From Campylobacter portucalensis (GTDB lineage Bacteria; Campylobacterota; Campylobacteria; Campylobacterales; Campylobacteraceae): a stretch of 64,000 nt of DNA. The position numbers and the translations under genes were made by a program. Position 1 is the stretch's first letter, and each line of letters begins with the position of its first letter. The notes beneath the pieces were generated by a model. That model worked only from the letters and a program-made list of their open reading frames with translations, made no database searches and was not told where the DNA came from. The DNA is taken from contig NZ_VWSJ01000012.1 of the NCBI RefSeq assembly GCF_009690845.1, positions 1 to 64,000 of the forward strand. Direction: 5' to 3'. Shown one piece after another: positions 47,651 through 55,362 of this stretch.

Positions 47651-48595
47651 ATGGTAAGAAAGCCAAATTTTAAGCTTATTGCAAAAGGTAAGGATATAAC
47701 TGAAAATTTAGCAAAAAATTTAATAAGCTTAGAGTTTATTGACACTCACGGAAGCGATGAGAGTGATGAGATAAGCTTTAGAGTGTTTGGGTTATATAAA
47801 AAGCCTGAATTTGGAGATGAGTTAGAGCTATATTTGGGATATAGAAATAATGATGTAGATGAGCTTTATAAATGTGGAGTTTTTGAAGTTTTAAGTGTTA
47901 CTAAGGACTATAAATTAAACATAACAGAAGTAAGAGCCTCGGCTGTAAATTTTAGTGATAAAGGAACTAGTGGCGGGATAAAAGGACGCCTTACTAGAAC
48001 CTGGAGCGATACAACTATATTTCAAATAGGTAAAAAAATAGCTAGTGAAAATGGGCTAAATTTTAAAGGCGAAGGTGATGATATGGGTATAAAACATATT
48101 TTACAAGATAATAAAAATAGCTTAGAGTTTTTACTAGATATTTGCATTAAATTTGGGTATTTAATGAGTAATAAAAACAAATTTATTATCAAACAAGGGC
48201 GTAAAATGGTCTCTTTAAAAGTAAGCGATTTAGTGGAATTAAACATAACTGAAGCAAATAAAAATAGCTATAGTAGCGTCATAGTAGAGTGGCAAGATAT
48301 AGACGAAGGAAAGGTAAAAAGCATAAAAATAGGAAGTGGTACTAGCTATAAAATGCAAATTCCTAAGCCTAAAAGTGACGCAGAAGCTTATAGGATGGCT
48401 GAAGCTAAGTTAAGGGCGTTAAATAGTGGTGGAATTAGTGAAAATTTAAGGGCTTTAGGGATGGATTTAAGAGCTGGAAGAGAGATGGAGATAGATTTTG
48501 GGGATAATAATAAGGCTATTTTTAAAGTAAAAAGAGTGATTCATACTTTAGATGGCAGTGGATATTTCATAGAAGCTGAGTTTGAAAATGTATAA
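47651..48595 (+). CDS. Phage late control protein D (tail spike hub, P2-like)
   Basis: The 314 aa protein is the GpD-type baseplate hub (VgrG/gp27-like fold): TDTHGSDESDEISFRVFG-like N-terminus, IKGRLTRTWSDTTIFQIGKK, MGIKHILQDNKNSLEFLLDI and the C-terminal RALNSGGISENLRALGMDLR. It is complete. With U and X it makes a small intact tail operon left by a prophage. Confidence 0.9.
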   Translation: MVRKPNFKLIAKGKDITENLAKNLISLEFIDTHGSDESDEISFRVFGLYKKPEFGDELELYLGYRNNDVDELYKCGVFEVLSVTKDYKLNITEVRASAVNFSDKGTSGGIKGRLTRTWSDTTIFQIGKKIASENGLNFKGEGDDMGIKHILQDNKNSLEFLLDICIKFGYLMSNKNKFIIKQGRKMVSLKVSDLVELNITEANKNSYSSVIVEWQDIDEGKVKSIKIGSGTSYKMQIPKPKSDAEAYRMAEAKLRALNSGGISENLRALGMDLRAGREMEIDFGDNNKAIFKVKRVIHTLDGSGYFIEAEFENV

Positions 48596-48747
48596 ATTTA
48601 ATTTATAAAATTATCAAAAATGGTTTAATGTTTTTTATTTATATCTTTAAGTGGAGTTGGCAACTTTTCAATTTTAATCTTTTTAAATATTTTAATGGTT
48701 AGAATTTTTAAGGCTAAACTTTAAAAAATCAATGAAAAAAGTTCTCA

Positions 48748-48769
48748 TTTTTTACATTTTTCGTGAGAA
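48748..48769. promoter_or_regulatory. Phage direct-repeat element, copy near 48.75 kb
   Basis: TTTTTTACATTTTTC followed by GTGAGAA matches 54219-54240 at 19 of 22 positions. The two copies flank the minus-strand prophage operon and may be operators or phage-end sites. Confidence 0.5.
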
Positions 48770-48796
48770 GTATCATATCTCTCTCATCTTTAATCC

Positions 48797-49480
48797 TTAA
48801 AATAAATTTGCTTTTTTTATGGCGTTATTGATAGCTGTATCACTTCTACCTAAAATCCTACAAATCTTAGCCTTAGAATGCCCATCTTTATAAAGCTTAT
48901 TTATTTGACTAATTTCATCAAGGCTTAGACGAGTGCCTTTTTTAGCTAAGTTTTGTGATAAAGTAGATACTTCACTTCTGCTTTCAAGTAAGCTTACTTG
49001 CTTTTCAAGTAAAGAGGTATATTTATCTTTAGCGATGATTAGATCACTTGCTAGGGCTTTGTTTTTACTATCAAGCTCACTTAATTTTAAATTTAACTTG
49101 CTAACGCTTTTAATTAGGTTATCTAGGTGGGGAGTATTAGTTAGCTCTTTACTTTTAAGCATAGTATCAATTTTATTAAACGCTTTTAAAAATTCAACTT
49201 TCCATTTATAGGCTTTCTCTCCTGTAAAGCCCATAACTAATAAAAAAAAACCATCACGAGTGAGATTATACATTGGTAAAGTTCGTCCTGTTGCGTCCTT
49301 GTATTCACTCAGCCGAAAATTTGGCTTAGTAAAATCATCTTGTGGTAAAGCTTTTATTGTGTCTAAAATATGCGTATGTCTTTTCTCAAAAACTTCAGCA
49401 ACTTGTAGTGAGTTTGCAAAAACTTTATTATCTACTACTTTAAATTCAACCTCTACATTATTTATAATTATATTATTCAT
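48797..49480 (-). CDS. Rha-family phage regulatory protein
   Basis: This 227 aa protein has the Rha N-terminal domain (FANSLQVAEVFEKRHTHILD, LPMYNLTRDGFFLLVMGFTG) followed by a coiled coil and a C-terminal helix-turn-helix (KDGHSKAKICRILGRSDTAI). Rha proteins regulate phage development. It has a clear ribosome site (AAGAAAGGA) and is the last gene of the minus-strand phage cluster. Confidence 0.88.
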   Translation of the reverse strand: MNNIIINNVEVEFKVVDNKVFANSLQVAEVFEKRHTHILDTIKALPQDDFTKPNFRLSEYKDATGRTLPMYNLTRDGFFLLVMGFTGEKAYKWKVEFLKAFNKIDTMLKSKELTNTPHLDNLIKSVSKLNLKLSELDSKNKALASDLIIAKDKYTSLLEKQVSLLESRSEVSTLSQNLAKKGTRLSLDEISQINKLYKDGHSKAKICRILGRSDTAINNAIKKANLF

Positions 49481-49507
49481 TTTATATCCTTTCTTAATTT
49501 TGAAATT

Positions 49508-49657
49508 TCATTTTTCATTTTTTTTATGGTTGTTTGCTAAATTTTTAAGAGACACAAATAACGTATAAGATAACTCCATTAAATCAATGTTTCCATTTTC
49601 ATCTTTAAAAGCCCTAGCTGCTTCTAAAAATTCTCTTTCTAAATTAGGTGTTTTCAT
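49508..49657 (-). CDS. Small phage protein (49 aa)
   Basis: ATG 49657 is preceded by a perfect ribosome site (AAAGGAGG) and encodes MKTPNLEREFLEAARAFKDE, a soluble helical product. It follows the 30-codon membrane peptide directly and precedes the Rha gene by 27 bases. Confidence 0.65.
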   Translation of the reverse strand: MKTPNLEREFLEAARAFKDENGNIDLMELSYTLFVSLKNLANNHKKNEK

Positions 49658-49658
49658 T

Positions 49659-49751
49659 TTATCCTCCTTTTATCCTCCTTGTTTTATATGTAAGGTAAGC
49701 AACTTGCAAAGCCAAAACTAAAATTAAAATATTTTTTATTAAATCAACCAT
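49659..49751 (-). CDS. Tiny hydrophobic phage peptide (30 aa)
   Basis: ATG 49751 with AAGGAG encodes one membrane helix (LIKNILILVLALQVAYL) and a basic end (KTRRIKGG). Its stop lies inside the ribosome site of the next gene, so they are coupled. The sequence upstream of its start resembles that upstream of the 27-codon peptide at 50051: ribosome site, then TATAAT on the opposite strand. Confidence 0.6.
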   Translation of the reverse strand: MVDLIKNILILVLALQVAYLTYKTRRIKGG

Positions 49752-49779
49752 TTTAACTCCTTGATAGTATAATTAAAGA

Positions 49780-49861
49780 GTTAAAAGATAACTCAGGGGA
49801 TTTACCTCACCCCTAACAGAAACCAAACCGATTACGGCGGTTAGTGTTTTTATCTTTTAAC
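49780..49861 (+). ncRNA. Candidate structured RNA 1
   Basis: GTTAAAAGATAA (49780-49791) and TTATCTTTTAAC (49850-49861) are perfect 12 bp complements enclosing two small hairpins: AGGGG/CCCCT at 49795-49814 and AACCG/CGGTT at 49826-49842. TATAAT at 49768-49773 would start transcription near 49780. The RNA would be antisense to the leader of the 30-codon peptide. The structure is seen in the sequence; transcription is inference. It could also fold in minus-strand mRNA. Confidence 0.45.
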
Positions 49862-49889
49862 CTTATCATTTGAAAGATTTAAACAACCT

Positions 49890-49964
49890 TTAAAGAGGTA
49901 GTAAAATCTCATTACCTCTACTTATAAACTCAACTTTAACACTGTTTATAACAACTGCACTCAT
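49890..49964 (-). CDS. 24 aa peptide resembling a truncated phage regulator N-terminus
   Basis: The peptide MSAVVINSVKVEFISRGNEI resembles the start of the Rha protein at 49480 (MNNIIINNVEVEFKVVDNKV), suggesting a duplicated and truncated gene. It begins 3 bases after the stop of the 27-codon peptide. A hairpin (AGAGGTA/TACCTCT) overlaps its end. Confidence 0.4.
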   Translation of the reverse strand: MSAVVINSVKVEFISRGNEILLPL

Positions 49965-49967
49965 TTT

Positions 49968-50051
49968 TTAGCCTTTTAAATTTAATTTGTGAATGTTAAG
50001 TGCTATATATGCAAGTAACAAAACTTCTATAACTTCTATAATCTCACTCAT
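49968..50051 (-). CDS. Tiny hydrophobic phage peptide (27 aa)
   Basis: ATG 50051 with AAGGAGC encodes MSEIIEVIEVLLLAYIALNI and a short basic tail, one membrane helix. Like the 30-codon peptide, it is preceded on the opposite strand by a TATAAT (50069-50074) that would drive a structured RNA. Confidence 0.55.
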   Translation of the reverse strand: MSEIIEVIEVLLLAYIALNIHKLNLKG

Positions 50052-50080
50052 TTTTAGCTCCTTTATGGTATAATTTTCGT

Positions 50081-50215
50081 AGGTCAAGACTAAACATAGT
50101 AAGGGCTTTTGCCCTTAGCTCTAAAACCAAATTTTAAGGATTTTAGAGATTATATAGATTAAAACCGCTATTTTAATCATAATATCCAAAGTTTTCATCT
50201 TGACCCTTTCTTTTT
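50081..50215 (+). ncRNA. Candidate structured antisense RNA 2
   Basis: After TATAAT (50069-50074), GGTCAAGA (50082-50089) can pair with TCTTGACC (50198-50205). Inside are hairpins TAAGGGC/GCCCTTA (50100-50117) and CTCTAAAA/TTTTAGAG (50119-50148). A pyrimidine/T-rich tract follows the closing stem, as in a terminator. The RNA would be fully antisense to the 25-codon peptide gene at 50121-50198, including its start and ribosome site, a type I toxin-antitoxin layout. No expression evidence exists. Confidence 0.5.
50121..50198 (-). CDS. Tiny hydrophobic phage peptide (25 aa)
   Basis: ATG 50198 with AAAGAAAGGG encodes MKTLDIMIKIAVLIYIISKI and ends LKIWF. It is a single lysine-flanked membrane helix, like type I toxins or small holins. 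The candidate RNA 2 covers it completely on the opposite strand. A 10-codon frame (MSEKNENLIK, from 50246) could be a leader. Confidence 0.55.
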   Translation of the reverse strand: MKTLDIMIKIAVLIYIISKILKIWF

Positions 50216-50314
50216 ATTTAATTAAATTCTCATTTTTTTCACTCATATTATTCCTTTAAATTTAGTATGATTTTAGCCAAATTTGTCTTTTTAAAAGCTT
50301 AATAAAAGCCCATT

Positions 50315-50743
50315 TTATCGCTGTTTAAACCTTACTTCTATATCAGCTTTTATCTTTTTACCTATCTCATTTCCAAAGCTTTTTACAGCTCTATCTAAAC
50401 CACCGCCATTTCTATACTCATCTAAAGCATTTTCTAAGTAAGGATTAGCCTTTTGACCTTTTATGCTTTTTTTATATCCATATGGAGTTTTTAGAGCTTT
50501 TGCCTTTTTAGCTCTTATTTTAGCTTTTTTGGGACCATAAACTCCTGTGCCGTAATGAACAAATTTAGCGTAACTTGTGATTTTTGTATTTCCTATGGTT
50601 ACTTCTTTATGGCTTACACTTCTAACGCTTATATCTCTTTTTAAATTTCCTGTTAGAATAGGTGCAGTTTTTTGTTTAGCTAAGTTTGATACTTCTATGC
50701 CTATTTTATATAAAAATTCTTCACTAAGCTTTTTAATTTCCAT
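50315..50743 (-). CDS. Phage HK97 gp10-like / tail completion protein
   Basis: This 142 aa protein has the HK97-gp10-like pattern: KTAPILTGNLKRDISVRSVS, YAKFVHYGTGVYGPKK and ANPYLENALDEY. These proteins join head to tail. It follows the Com-like gene by 13 bases in the minus-strand phage operon. Confidence 0.8.
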   Translation of the reverse strand: MEIKKLSEEFLYKIGIEVSNLAKQKTAPILTGNLKRDISVRSVSHKEVTIGNTKITSYAKFVHYGTGVYGPKKAKIRAKKAKALKTPYGYKKSIKGQKANPYLENALDEYRNGGGLDRAVKSFGNEIGKKIKADIEVRFKQR

Positions 50744-50756
50744 TTAAATCTCCGTT

Positions 50757-50984
50757 TTAATCCTTACTCTGTTTTATTATGCTAATCTCTACAAACTCAT
50801 CATTTGGTAAATTTGCTATATCATCGATGTACCTAACTACACTAACACCAAATCCCGCCCCACACACACCACAAAAATTTACACCCCTTTTACCAAAAGG
50901 TATATTTATTTCGCCACCGCATTTTTTACATTTTACGCTTATAAAATCAGCCTTAATAAGCTCTATTTTTTCTATTTTTATCAT
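50757..50984 (-). CDS. Com-like zinc-ribbon protein
   Basis: This 75 aa protein carries CKKCGGEINIPFGKRG and FCGVCGAGF, two CxxC knuckles as in the Mu Com translational activator. It has a hydrophobic beta-rich tail. In Mu, Com controls mom; no mom gene is visible here, so its target is unknown. Confidence 0.65.
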   Translation of the reverse strand: MIKIEKIELIKADFISVKCKKCGGEINIPFGKRGVNFCGVCGAGFGVSVVRYIDDIANLPNDEFVEISIIKQSKD

Positions 50985-50994
50985 CCTTTTACCC

Positions 50995-51318
50995 TTAAAA
51001 ATTCTCTTTTATATACTTTAGTGCATCTATAAAAGAACCTTGAAATTTCTCTTTGAAAGTATTGTGTATAAGCACTTCAAACTCGCAAACTTCTTGCATA
51101 AACTCATCATTTTTAGCTATTTTTATATCTTCATCTTGTATAAAACTAGCAAAAAAACCCATAAATTTACCATTTTTTACGCAGTATGTAGCAAATGTAT
51201 ATTTAGCACAAAGTGATTTTTTATAATCATCATTATCCCATAAATCATACCCTTTTTGATACATCCCACACTCTGTTTCATCTATATATAAAATAAACTC
51301 TCTCATCATACCCACCAT
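50995..51318 (-). CDS. Unknown phage protein (107 aa)
   Basis: A soluble protein (MREFILYIDETECGMYQKGY, NTFKEKFQGSFIDALKYIKE) from the phage head region. Its likely start is the M at 51306 (MREFIL), and it overlaps the MuF gene by 13 bases. No family is recognised. Confidence 0.65.
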   Translation of the reverse strand: MVGMMREFILYIDETECGMYQKGYDLWDNDDYKKSLCAKYTFATYCVKNGKFMGFFASFIQDEDIKIAKNDEFMQEVCEFEVLIHNTFKEKFQGSFIDALKYIKENF

Positions 51319-52508
51319 CTTTTTATAATCTCTTGGTTTAATGTTACTGAACTATCTTTAAAGTATTGTTTTAGTCCTTTTTTAGGCTTAAAAGCTGTGA
51401 TTATCCTATTTCCATCAAAGGTTAAAAAATACCCATTACTACTTATTGCGTTTAGTTGGTTAGACTTTTTTTTGTGTGGGGCTGTGTTTGTTATAGAATT
51501 TAATGCCTTAATGAGATCTTTTTTAAACTCTTTGTTACTATTTAATCTATCTTTTAACCCATGATAGCCATTAGCTGCTTTTTTATCTAACACTCTCTCA
51601 ACCCCCATTTTATCTATATGTTTTATAACTTCATCGCTTCTTAAAGGACTTGTATTTTGCATCATAACGCCGTCAATTTCCTCACTTTCAACCCACACAG
51701 GCACAACTTCTGTTCTGCATCTAAAGTGATATGGTGGTAGTCCAAAGTTACTAGCCATTTTATCACTTCTGCCATTATATGCTTTGTTTTGCCAAATGGC
51801 AGCATTTTTCTTATCAGCCATACTTTTTGCATTTAGCAAGCTATTTACTTGATTTTCAAGATGAAAAGCTTCTATTATCCTACCATGCATACTTCTACAA
51901 ATCTCACTAGTTCTATCATCCATTACAGCCAATACCTTATAATGGCTTACTCCATATTTTGCCCCTTGTGTTACTCTAGCTACATTTGAACTTTGAAGTG
52001 CTATATGATCAGCCACGCCTTTAAAATAGCTCTCATCAGCATTTATAATAGCCCCAAACTCATCTTTTAAAGCTTTTGGTATCTCGTTAATTTCTCCAGT
52101 AAAGACCTTTTCTATCCTATCTTTTAGCCTTACTTGAAGCTTTTCATTATACTCACGCCCCATCCAGTAAAAGCCCTTTCTCATAGCATTAATAGCATTT
52201 TTATCTACACTATCAAAGGTAAATTTAACACTATTTAAAGCTATTTTTTTAGTCGCTTTTTTAGCTAAAGCTATATATAAAGCTTCTAAATATTCAGGGC
52301 TAACATCTAAATTTAAGCTTTCTATCTTTTGTATTAAAAGTTTTTTTAAAAGCTTTAAATCAGTCTTAGTGCTAGAAACATCTACTATCTCAGCTAAGAT
52401 TTTTTCTAAATTTTCTTTTTTATCTTTAGCATAAGTTTCTAAAAAAACATCTATATCATCACTATTTTTTATAATACTATATCTAGTAAAGCTCTTAAAA
52501 AATCTCAT
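51306..52508 (-). CDS. Phage Mu gpF-like head morphogenesis protein
   Basis: This 400 aa protein has the Mu F signature near its centre: GAKYGVSHYKVLAVMDDRTS, EICRSMHGRIIEAF and a later HFRCRTEVVPVW. F-like proteins act early in head assembly. The N-terminal ~150 residues are helical. It is intact, but no portal, protease or capsid gene is present nearby. Confidence 0.9.
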   Translation of the reverse strand: MRFFKSFTRYSIIKNSDDIDVFLETYAKDKKENLEKILAEIVDVSSTKTDLKLLKKLLIQKIESLNLDVSPEYLEALYIALAKKATKKIALNSVKFTFDSVDKNAINAMRKGFYWMGREYNEKLQVRLKDRIEKVFTGEINEIPKALKDEFGAIINADESYFKGVADHIALQSSNVARVTQGAKYGVSHYKVLAVMDDRTSEICRSMHGRIIEAFHLENQVNSLLNAKSMADKKNAAIWQNKAYNGRSDKMASNFGLPPYHFRCRTEVVPVWVESEEIDGVMMQNTSPLRSDEVIKHIDKMGVERVLDKKAANGYHGLKDRLNSNKEFKKDLIKALNSITNTAPHKKKSNQLNAISSNGYFLTFDGNRIITAFKPKKGLKQYFKDSSVTLNQEIIKRWWV

Positions 52509-52515
52509 TTTTTAC

Positions 52516-52704
52516 CTACTTTTTAAATTCCCCAATATCCTCTAAATACTCTAAGTATTCTATAATCTCTTTATCTTTTACTGGTTTTTCTTCCGTTAGC
52601 CAAACATACCCACACTTCTCGCACTTCCTAAGTCTAGTGTTTTTAAATCCTTTCATCGTTTTTTTAACACTCGTTTTTTCGTTTGCACATCTAGGACATA
52701 TCAT
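52516..52704 (-). CDS. Zinc-ribbon phage regulator
   Basis: This 62 aa protein has two CxxC knuckles (CPRCANEKT and CEKCGYVWL) separated by a basic segment, as in Com/Ogr-type phage regulators. It starts directly after the GemA stop. Confidence 0.65.
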   Translation of the reverse strand: MICPRCANEKTSVKKTMKGFKNTRLRKCEKCGYVWLTEEKPVKDKEIIEYLEYLEDIGEFKK

Positions 52705-53148
52705 TTAGTTTTTCTCTCTCCAAGATTTTATCTTTTGCATAATGCTTATGATGGTTGTTAACTCTTTTTTGGTTAGAGAGTTTATCATCTTATCATTCCA
52801 TAGCATCTTATCAGTGTATTTTAGCACAAAAGTTCTCCATTTGCCATTGCTCCAGCCTAATTCATCTTTTAAAGATAGAGCTTTTACAATTTGCTTTTTA
52901 GTTGAAATTTCACTATTTATAGCTCTTCTTCCTTTATAGTCAGGCTTATTTAAATTTACCTCTTTACCATCCATTAAGTCAATTAAACTAATTAGTTCTT
53001 TTATACTTAAAAACTTGCTACTTTCAACTCCAAAACTATTTTTTAAAAACTCTTCCCACGCTAAATTTTGAATAGCTCCTTTATAAAAAGAGTGAGTGTG
53101 GATTTTAGTTAATAAACTGTTTCTAAAAGCTCTTTGTTTCTCAGTCAT
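52705..53148 (-). CDS. gemA: GemA-like protein (Mu gp16, DUF1018)
   Basis: This 147 aa protein matches gp16/GemA of Mu-like phages: an N-terminal KIHTHSFYKGAIQNLAWEEF-type pattern, ELISLIDLMDGKEVNLNKPD and LSLKDELGWSNGKWRTFVLK. It modulates host gene expression in Mu. It overlaps the 56-codon gene by 4 bases. Confidence 0.85.
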   Translation of the reverse strand: MTEKQRAFRNSLLTKIHTHSFYKGAIQNLAWEEFLKNSFGVESSKFLSIKELISLIDLMDGKEVNLNKPDYKGRRAINSEISTKKQIVKALSLKDELGWSNGKWRTFVLKYTDKMLWNDKMINSLTKKELTTIISIMQKIKSWREKN

Positions 53149-53315
53149 AACAGCTCCTTTAGCTCATAAATTTTATCTTCTAGCTCATCTAATAAAAATT
53201 CATCATTTTTTACTCTATTTATCTCATCTAAAAGTTCTATCATTTCATGCAACCCATATTTAACTTCTGCTACTACGCTTTTTGCCATTTCGATATTTTT
53301 TGTAATTTGTTTCAT
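53145..53315 (-). CDS. Small phage coiled-coil protein (56 aa)
   Basis: ATG 53315 encodes MKQITKNIEMAKSVVAEVKY and ends KIYELKELL, acidic and helical. It overlaps both neighbours by 4 bases (ATGA at each end), so it is clearly a coupled gene. No family is recognised. Confidence 0.75.
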   Translation of the reverse strand: MKQITKNIEMAKSVVAEVKYGLHEMIELLDEINRVKNDEFLLDELEDKIYELKELL

Positions 53316-53836
53316 TTTATAACCTTTGTAATTTTATTCATAATTTGTATAATTCTTTCATCCGCTTTTTGCGGTAATACTTCACAATCTTTTTTAACTT
53401 CGCTTTCTATCTCCTTTTTTTCTACACTCATTAAATTTATCTTGCCGATTCTGTGCTGGTTTTTAAATAAAAACTCATATACTCTATCTTCATCAATGCT
53501 ATCAAGACGCTTATAAACGCCGTTTTCATTAACGATAAATTTATTTCTTAAGTCTCCATCTTTATCAACACATATAATGACACCCTCTATGTATGGCGTG
53601 CCATCTCCACCACTAAATAGATCCTCACCTCTAAAAGATTCTTTTATAAATTCTCTTACTTCTTTTTTCGTTTTAAAATACGCTTTTCCTTTTTTTATGA
53701 AATTTAACGCATAAGCTTTTTTATATGCTTTTATGGCTCTAAACATCGCTAATTCTGTGCTTACAAACTCACCCCTAAAAGAATCCATATAAATGGAAGA
53801 GTCAATTAATGAAATTGAGTTTTTACAAAATTTCAT
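53312..53836 (-). CDS. Unknown phage protein (174 aa)
   Basis: A soluble basic/acidic protein with FSGGDGTPYIEGVIICVDKD near the middle. It overlaps the following 56-codon gene by 4 bases. It stands between the phage repressor-like gene and GemA, the early region of Mu-like phages. Its role is not known. Confidence 0.7.
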   Translation of the reverse strand: MKFCKNSISLIDSSIYMDSFRGEFVSTELAMFRAIKAYKKAYALNFIKKGKAYFKTKKEVREFIKESFRGEDLFSGGDGTPYIEGVIICVDKDGDLRNKFIVNENGVYKRLDSIDEDRVYEFLFKNQHRIGKINLMSVEKKEIESEVKKDCEVLPQKADERIIQIMNKITKVIK

Positions 53837-53864
53837 TTTTTTAAATAGTGTTGATTATAATTTG

Positions 53865-54107
53865 TTAAAATAAATTTAAAGGGCTTTTATCACCCTTTAA
53901 AAGATTTTTTAAAACTTTGTTATTATTTTTTAATTCTCTATTTTCTTCAAAAAGCTTTATATTTGCTTGAATTTGAAAACTAAGATCTTTTATATCTTTG
54001 CTTCCTTTATTTTTAATATAATTTTCTGTAACTCCAAGAGTTTCAGATAAATCTTTAACTGTTATATTATACTGTTTTCTAAACTCATATAATGTCATAT
54101 ATATCAA
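53865..54107 (-). CDS. Phage helix-turn-helix regulator (80 aa)
   Basis: The N-terminus TLYEFRKQYNITVKDLSETL and GVTENYIKNKG is a Cro/C1-type helix-turn-helix followed by a leucine-rich coiled coil. A start at 54098 (MTLYEF) is also possible. The palindrome at 54202-54229 upstream is its likely operator. Confidence 0.7.
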   Translation of the reverse strand: MIYMTLYEFRKQYNITVKDLSETLGVTENYIKNKGSKDIKDLSFQIQANIKLFEENRELKNNNKVLKNLLKGDKSPLNLF

Positions 54108-54190
54108 TTCTATGGGATATATTCCACACCAGTTTAAAATCTTCTTCTAATTTAATATTTATATTAAATTCGCAACATTTTAAGGAAAGA

Positions 54191-54240
54191 TTTTTTACTT
54201 TAAGGTAAAAAATGAGAATTTTTTACCTTTTTTGTGAGAT
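54191..54240. promoter_or_regulatory. Phage operator region with inverted repeat
   Basis: AAGGTAAAAAA (54202-54212) and TTTTTTACCTT (54219-54229) form an 11 bp perfect inverted repeat, with a further TTTTTTACTTT at 54191. The right arm continues TTTTTGTGAGAT, matching 48748-48769. It lies ~90 bp before the repressor-like gene. Confidence 0.6.
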
Positions 54241-54431
54241 TTGACAGAAATTTATAAAAAATATCGCTTCTATTTAAATTTTTGCAATTAATTTTGCTAA
54301 CTTTAAGAATTTGATCTGTTTGCACGCAAAAAACTAAAATTATTTTTAATTTATTTAAATGCTATATTTTAAAAATCCAAAATCTTGATTATAGTAACAA
54401 ATATTAATAATCTCATTTTATTTAAATTTAA

Positions 54432-55235
54432 TTAAAATATAAGGCTATAAAAATCATCTAAAATAAAATATTTTTTATCTAATTTACCTTTATAAAATGT
54501 AGCAAAAGTATTTTCATAATTTTGTCTAAAAAATCCCTCTTTTGATAACTCTATAATACTTTTATTTATCTTTTCTATAAGAGTAGTGTTACCTTTTTGT
54601 GTAGCGACACAATCCATAAAAGATAGTTTTGGAAATTTCAAAGATACTTCAAAATTCGGATCGATAATAGGAATTGTAGCTGTAGAAACGATATTATGCA
54701 TAAAAGCCACTGCTTCATCATTTTTTACTTTTTTAAAACAATCAAAATTATCCTTACATTCTAAAATATTATAACCATTATCTACCAAATAATAATACGA
54801 GTTTGTATTTTTAATAACTGCTACTTTTTTATATCTTAAATCTGCTTCATTTTTTATATTGCTGGCTTTTTTAGATACCGTGCTTAATATGATAGAAAAA
54901 TAAGGAATTGAAAAATCAACCTCTTTTGCTCTGTTTTCATTTCTTGTATAGGCAGCTATTAAAATATCTACTTCTGAATTTTTTACAGCTTCTTTTCTGT
55001 TTGATTGTTCAACTCCAACAAAAGTAATTTTAACATCATTTGGAAAAATTTTTTCAACTAAAGCTTTGGCAAAATCTATCTCAAACCCCTCAAATTTCGA
55101 GCCAGAAATTTTAGAAAATGGTGGCATATTTGTCGAAACACCAATCTTAATATTTTTATTTTTTAAAATTTCATCATAATCTGCAGCAAAAGCCGCAACA
55201 ATCAAGAAAAACAAAGACGATAAAACTCGCAACAT
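54432..55235 (-). CDS. Periplasmic amino-acid-binding protein (SBP family 3)
   Basis: The start at 55235 (MLRVLSSLFFLIVAAFAADY) gives a clear signal peptide and AAAAGGAG before it, better than the ATG at 55268. The 267 aa mature-type solute-binding protein shows KIGVSTNMPPFSKISGSKFE, GFEIDFAKALVEKIFP and AAYTRNENRAKEVDFSIPYF, as in glutamine/cysteine-type binding proteins. No permease or ATPase gene is adjacent, so it may be a stand-alone receptor subunit. This begins the chromosomal block. Confidence 0.88.
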   Translation of the reverse strand: MLRVLSSLFFLIVAAFAADYDEILKNKNIKIGVSTNMPPFSKISGSKFEGFEIDFAKALVEKIFPNDVKITFVGVEQSNRKEAVKNSEVDILIAAYTRNENRAKEVDFSIPYFSIILSTVSKKASNIKNEADLRYKKVAVIKNTNSYYYLVDNGYNILECKDNFDCFKKVKNDEAVAFMHNIVSTATIPIIDPNFEVSLKFPKLSFMDCVATQKGNTTLIEKINKSIIELSKEGFFRQNYENTFATFYKGKLDKKYFILDDFYSLIF

Positions 55236-55362
55236 AAATACTCCTTTTGGTAAAAAATAATGAAGCAATTATAACATAAAAATTAAAAAATATAGTAATA
55301 AGATATGTATTTAAATAGAATTTGAAATTGATTGAAGAGATTTAAAAATCTCTTCAAAATTA

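Noticed and set aside
54108-54190. Mu-type phage end with transposase-binding repeats
   Set aside because: There is no TG...CA terminus and no transposase; repeats at 54191-54240 are better explained as operators.
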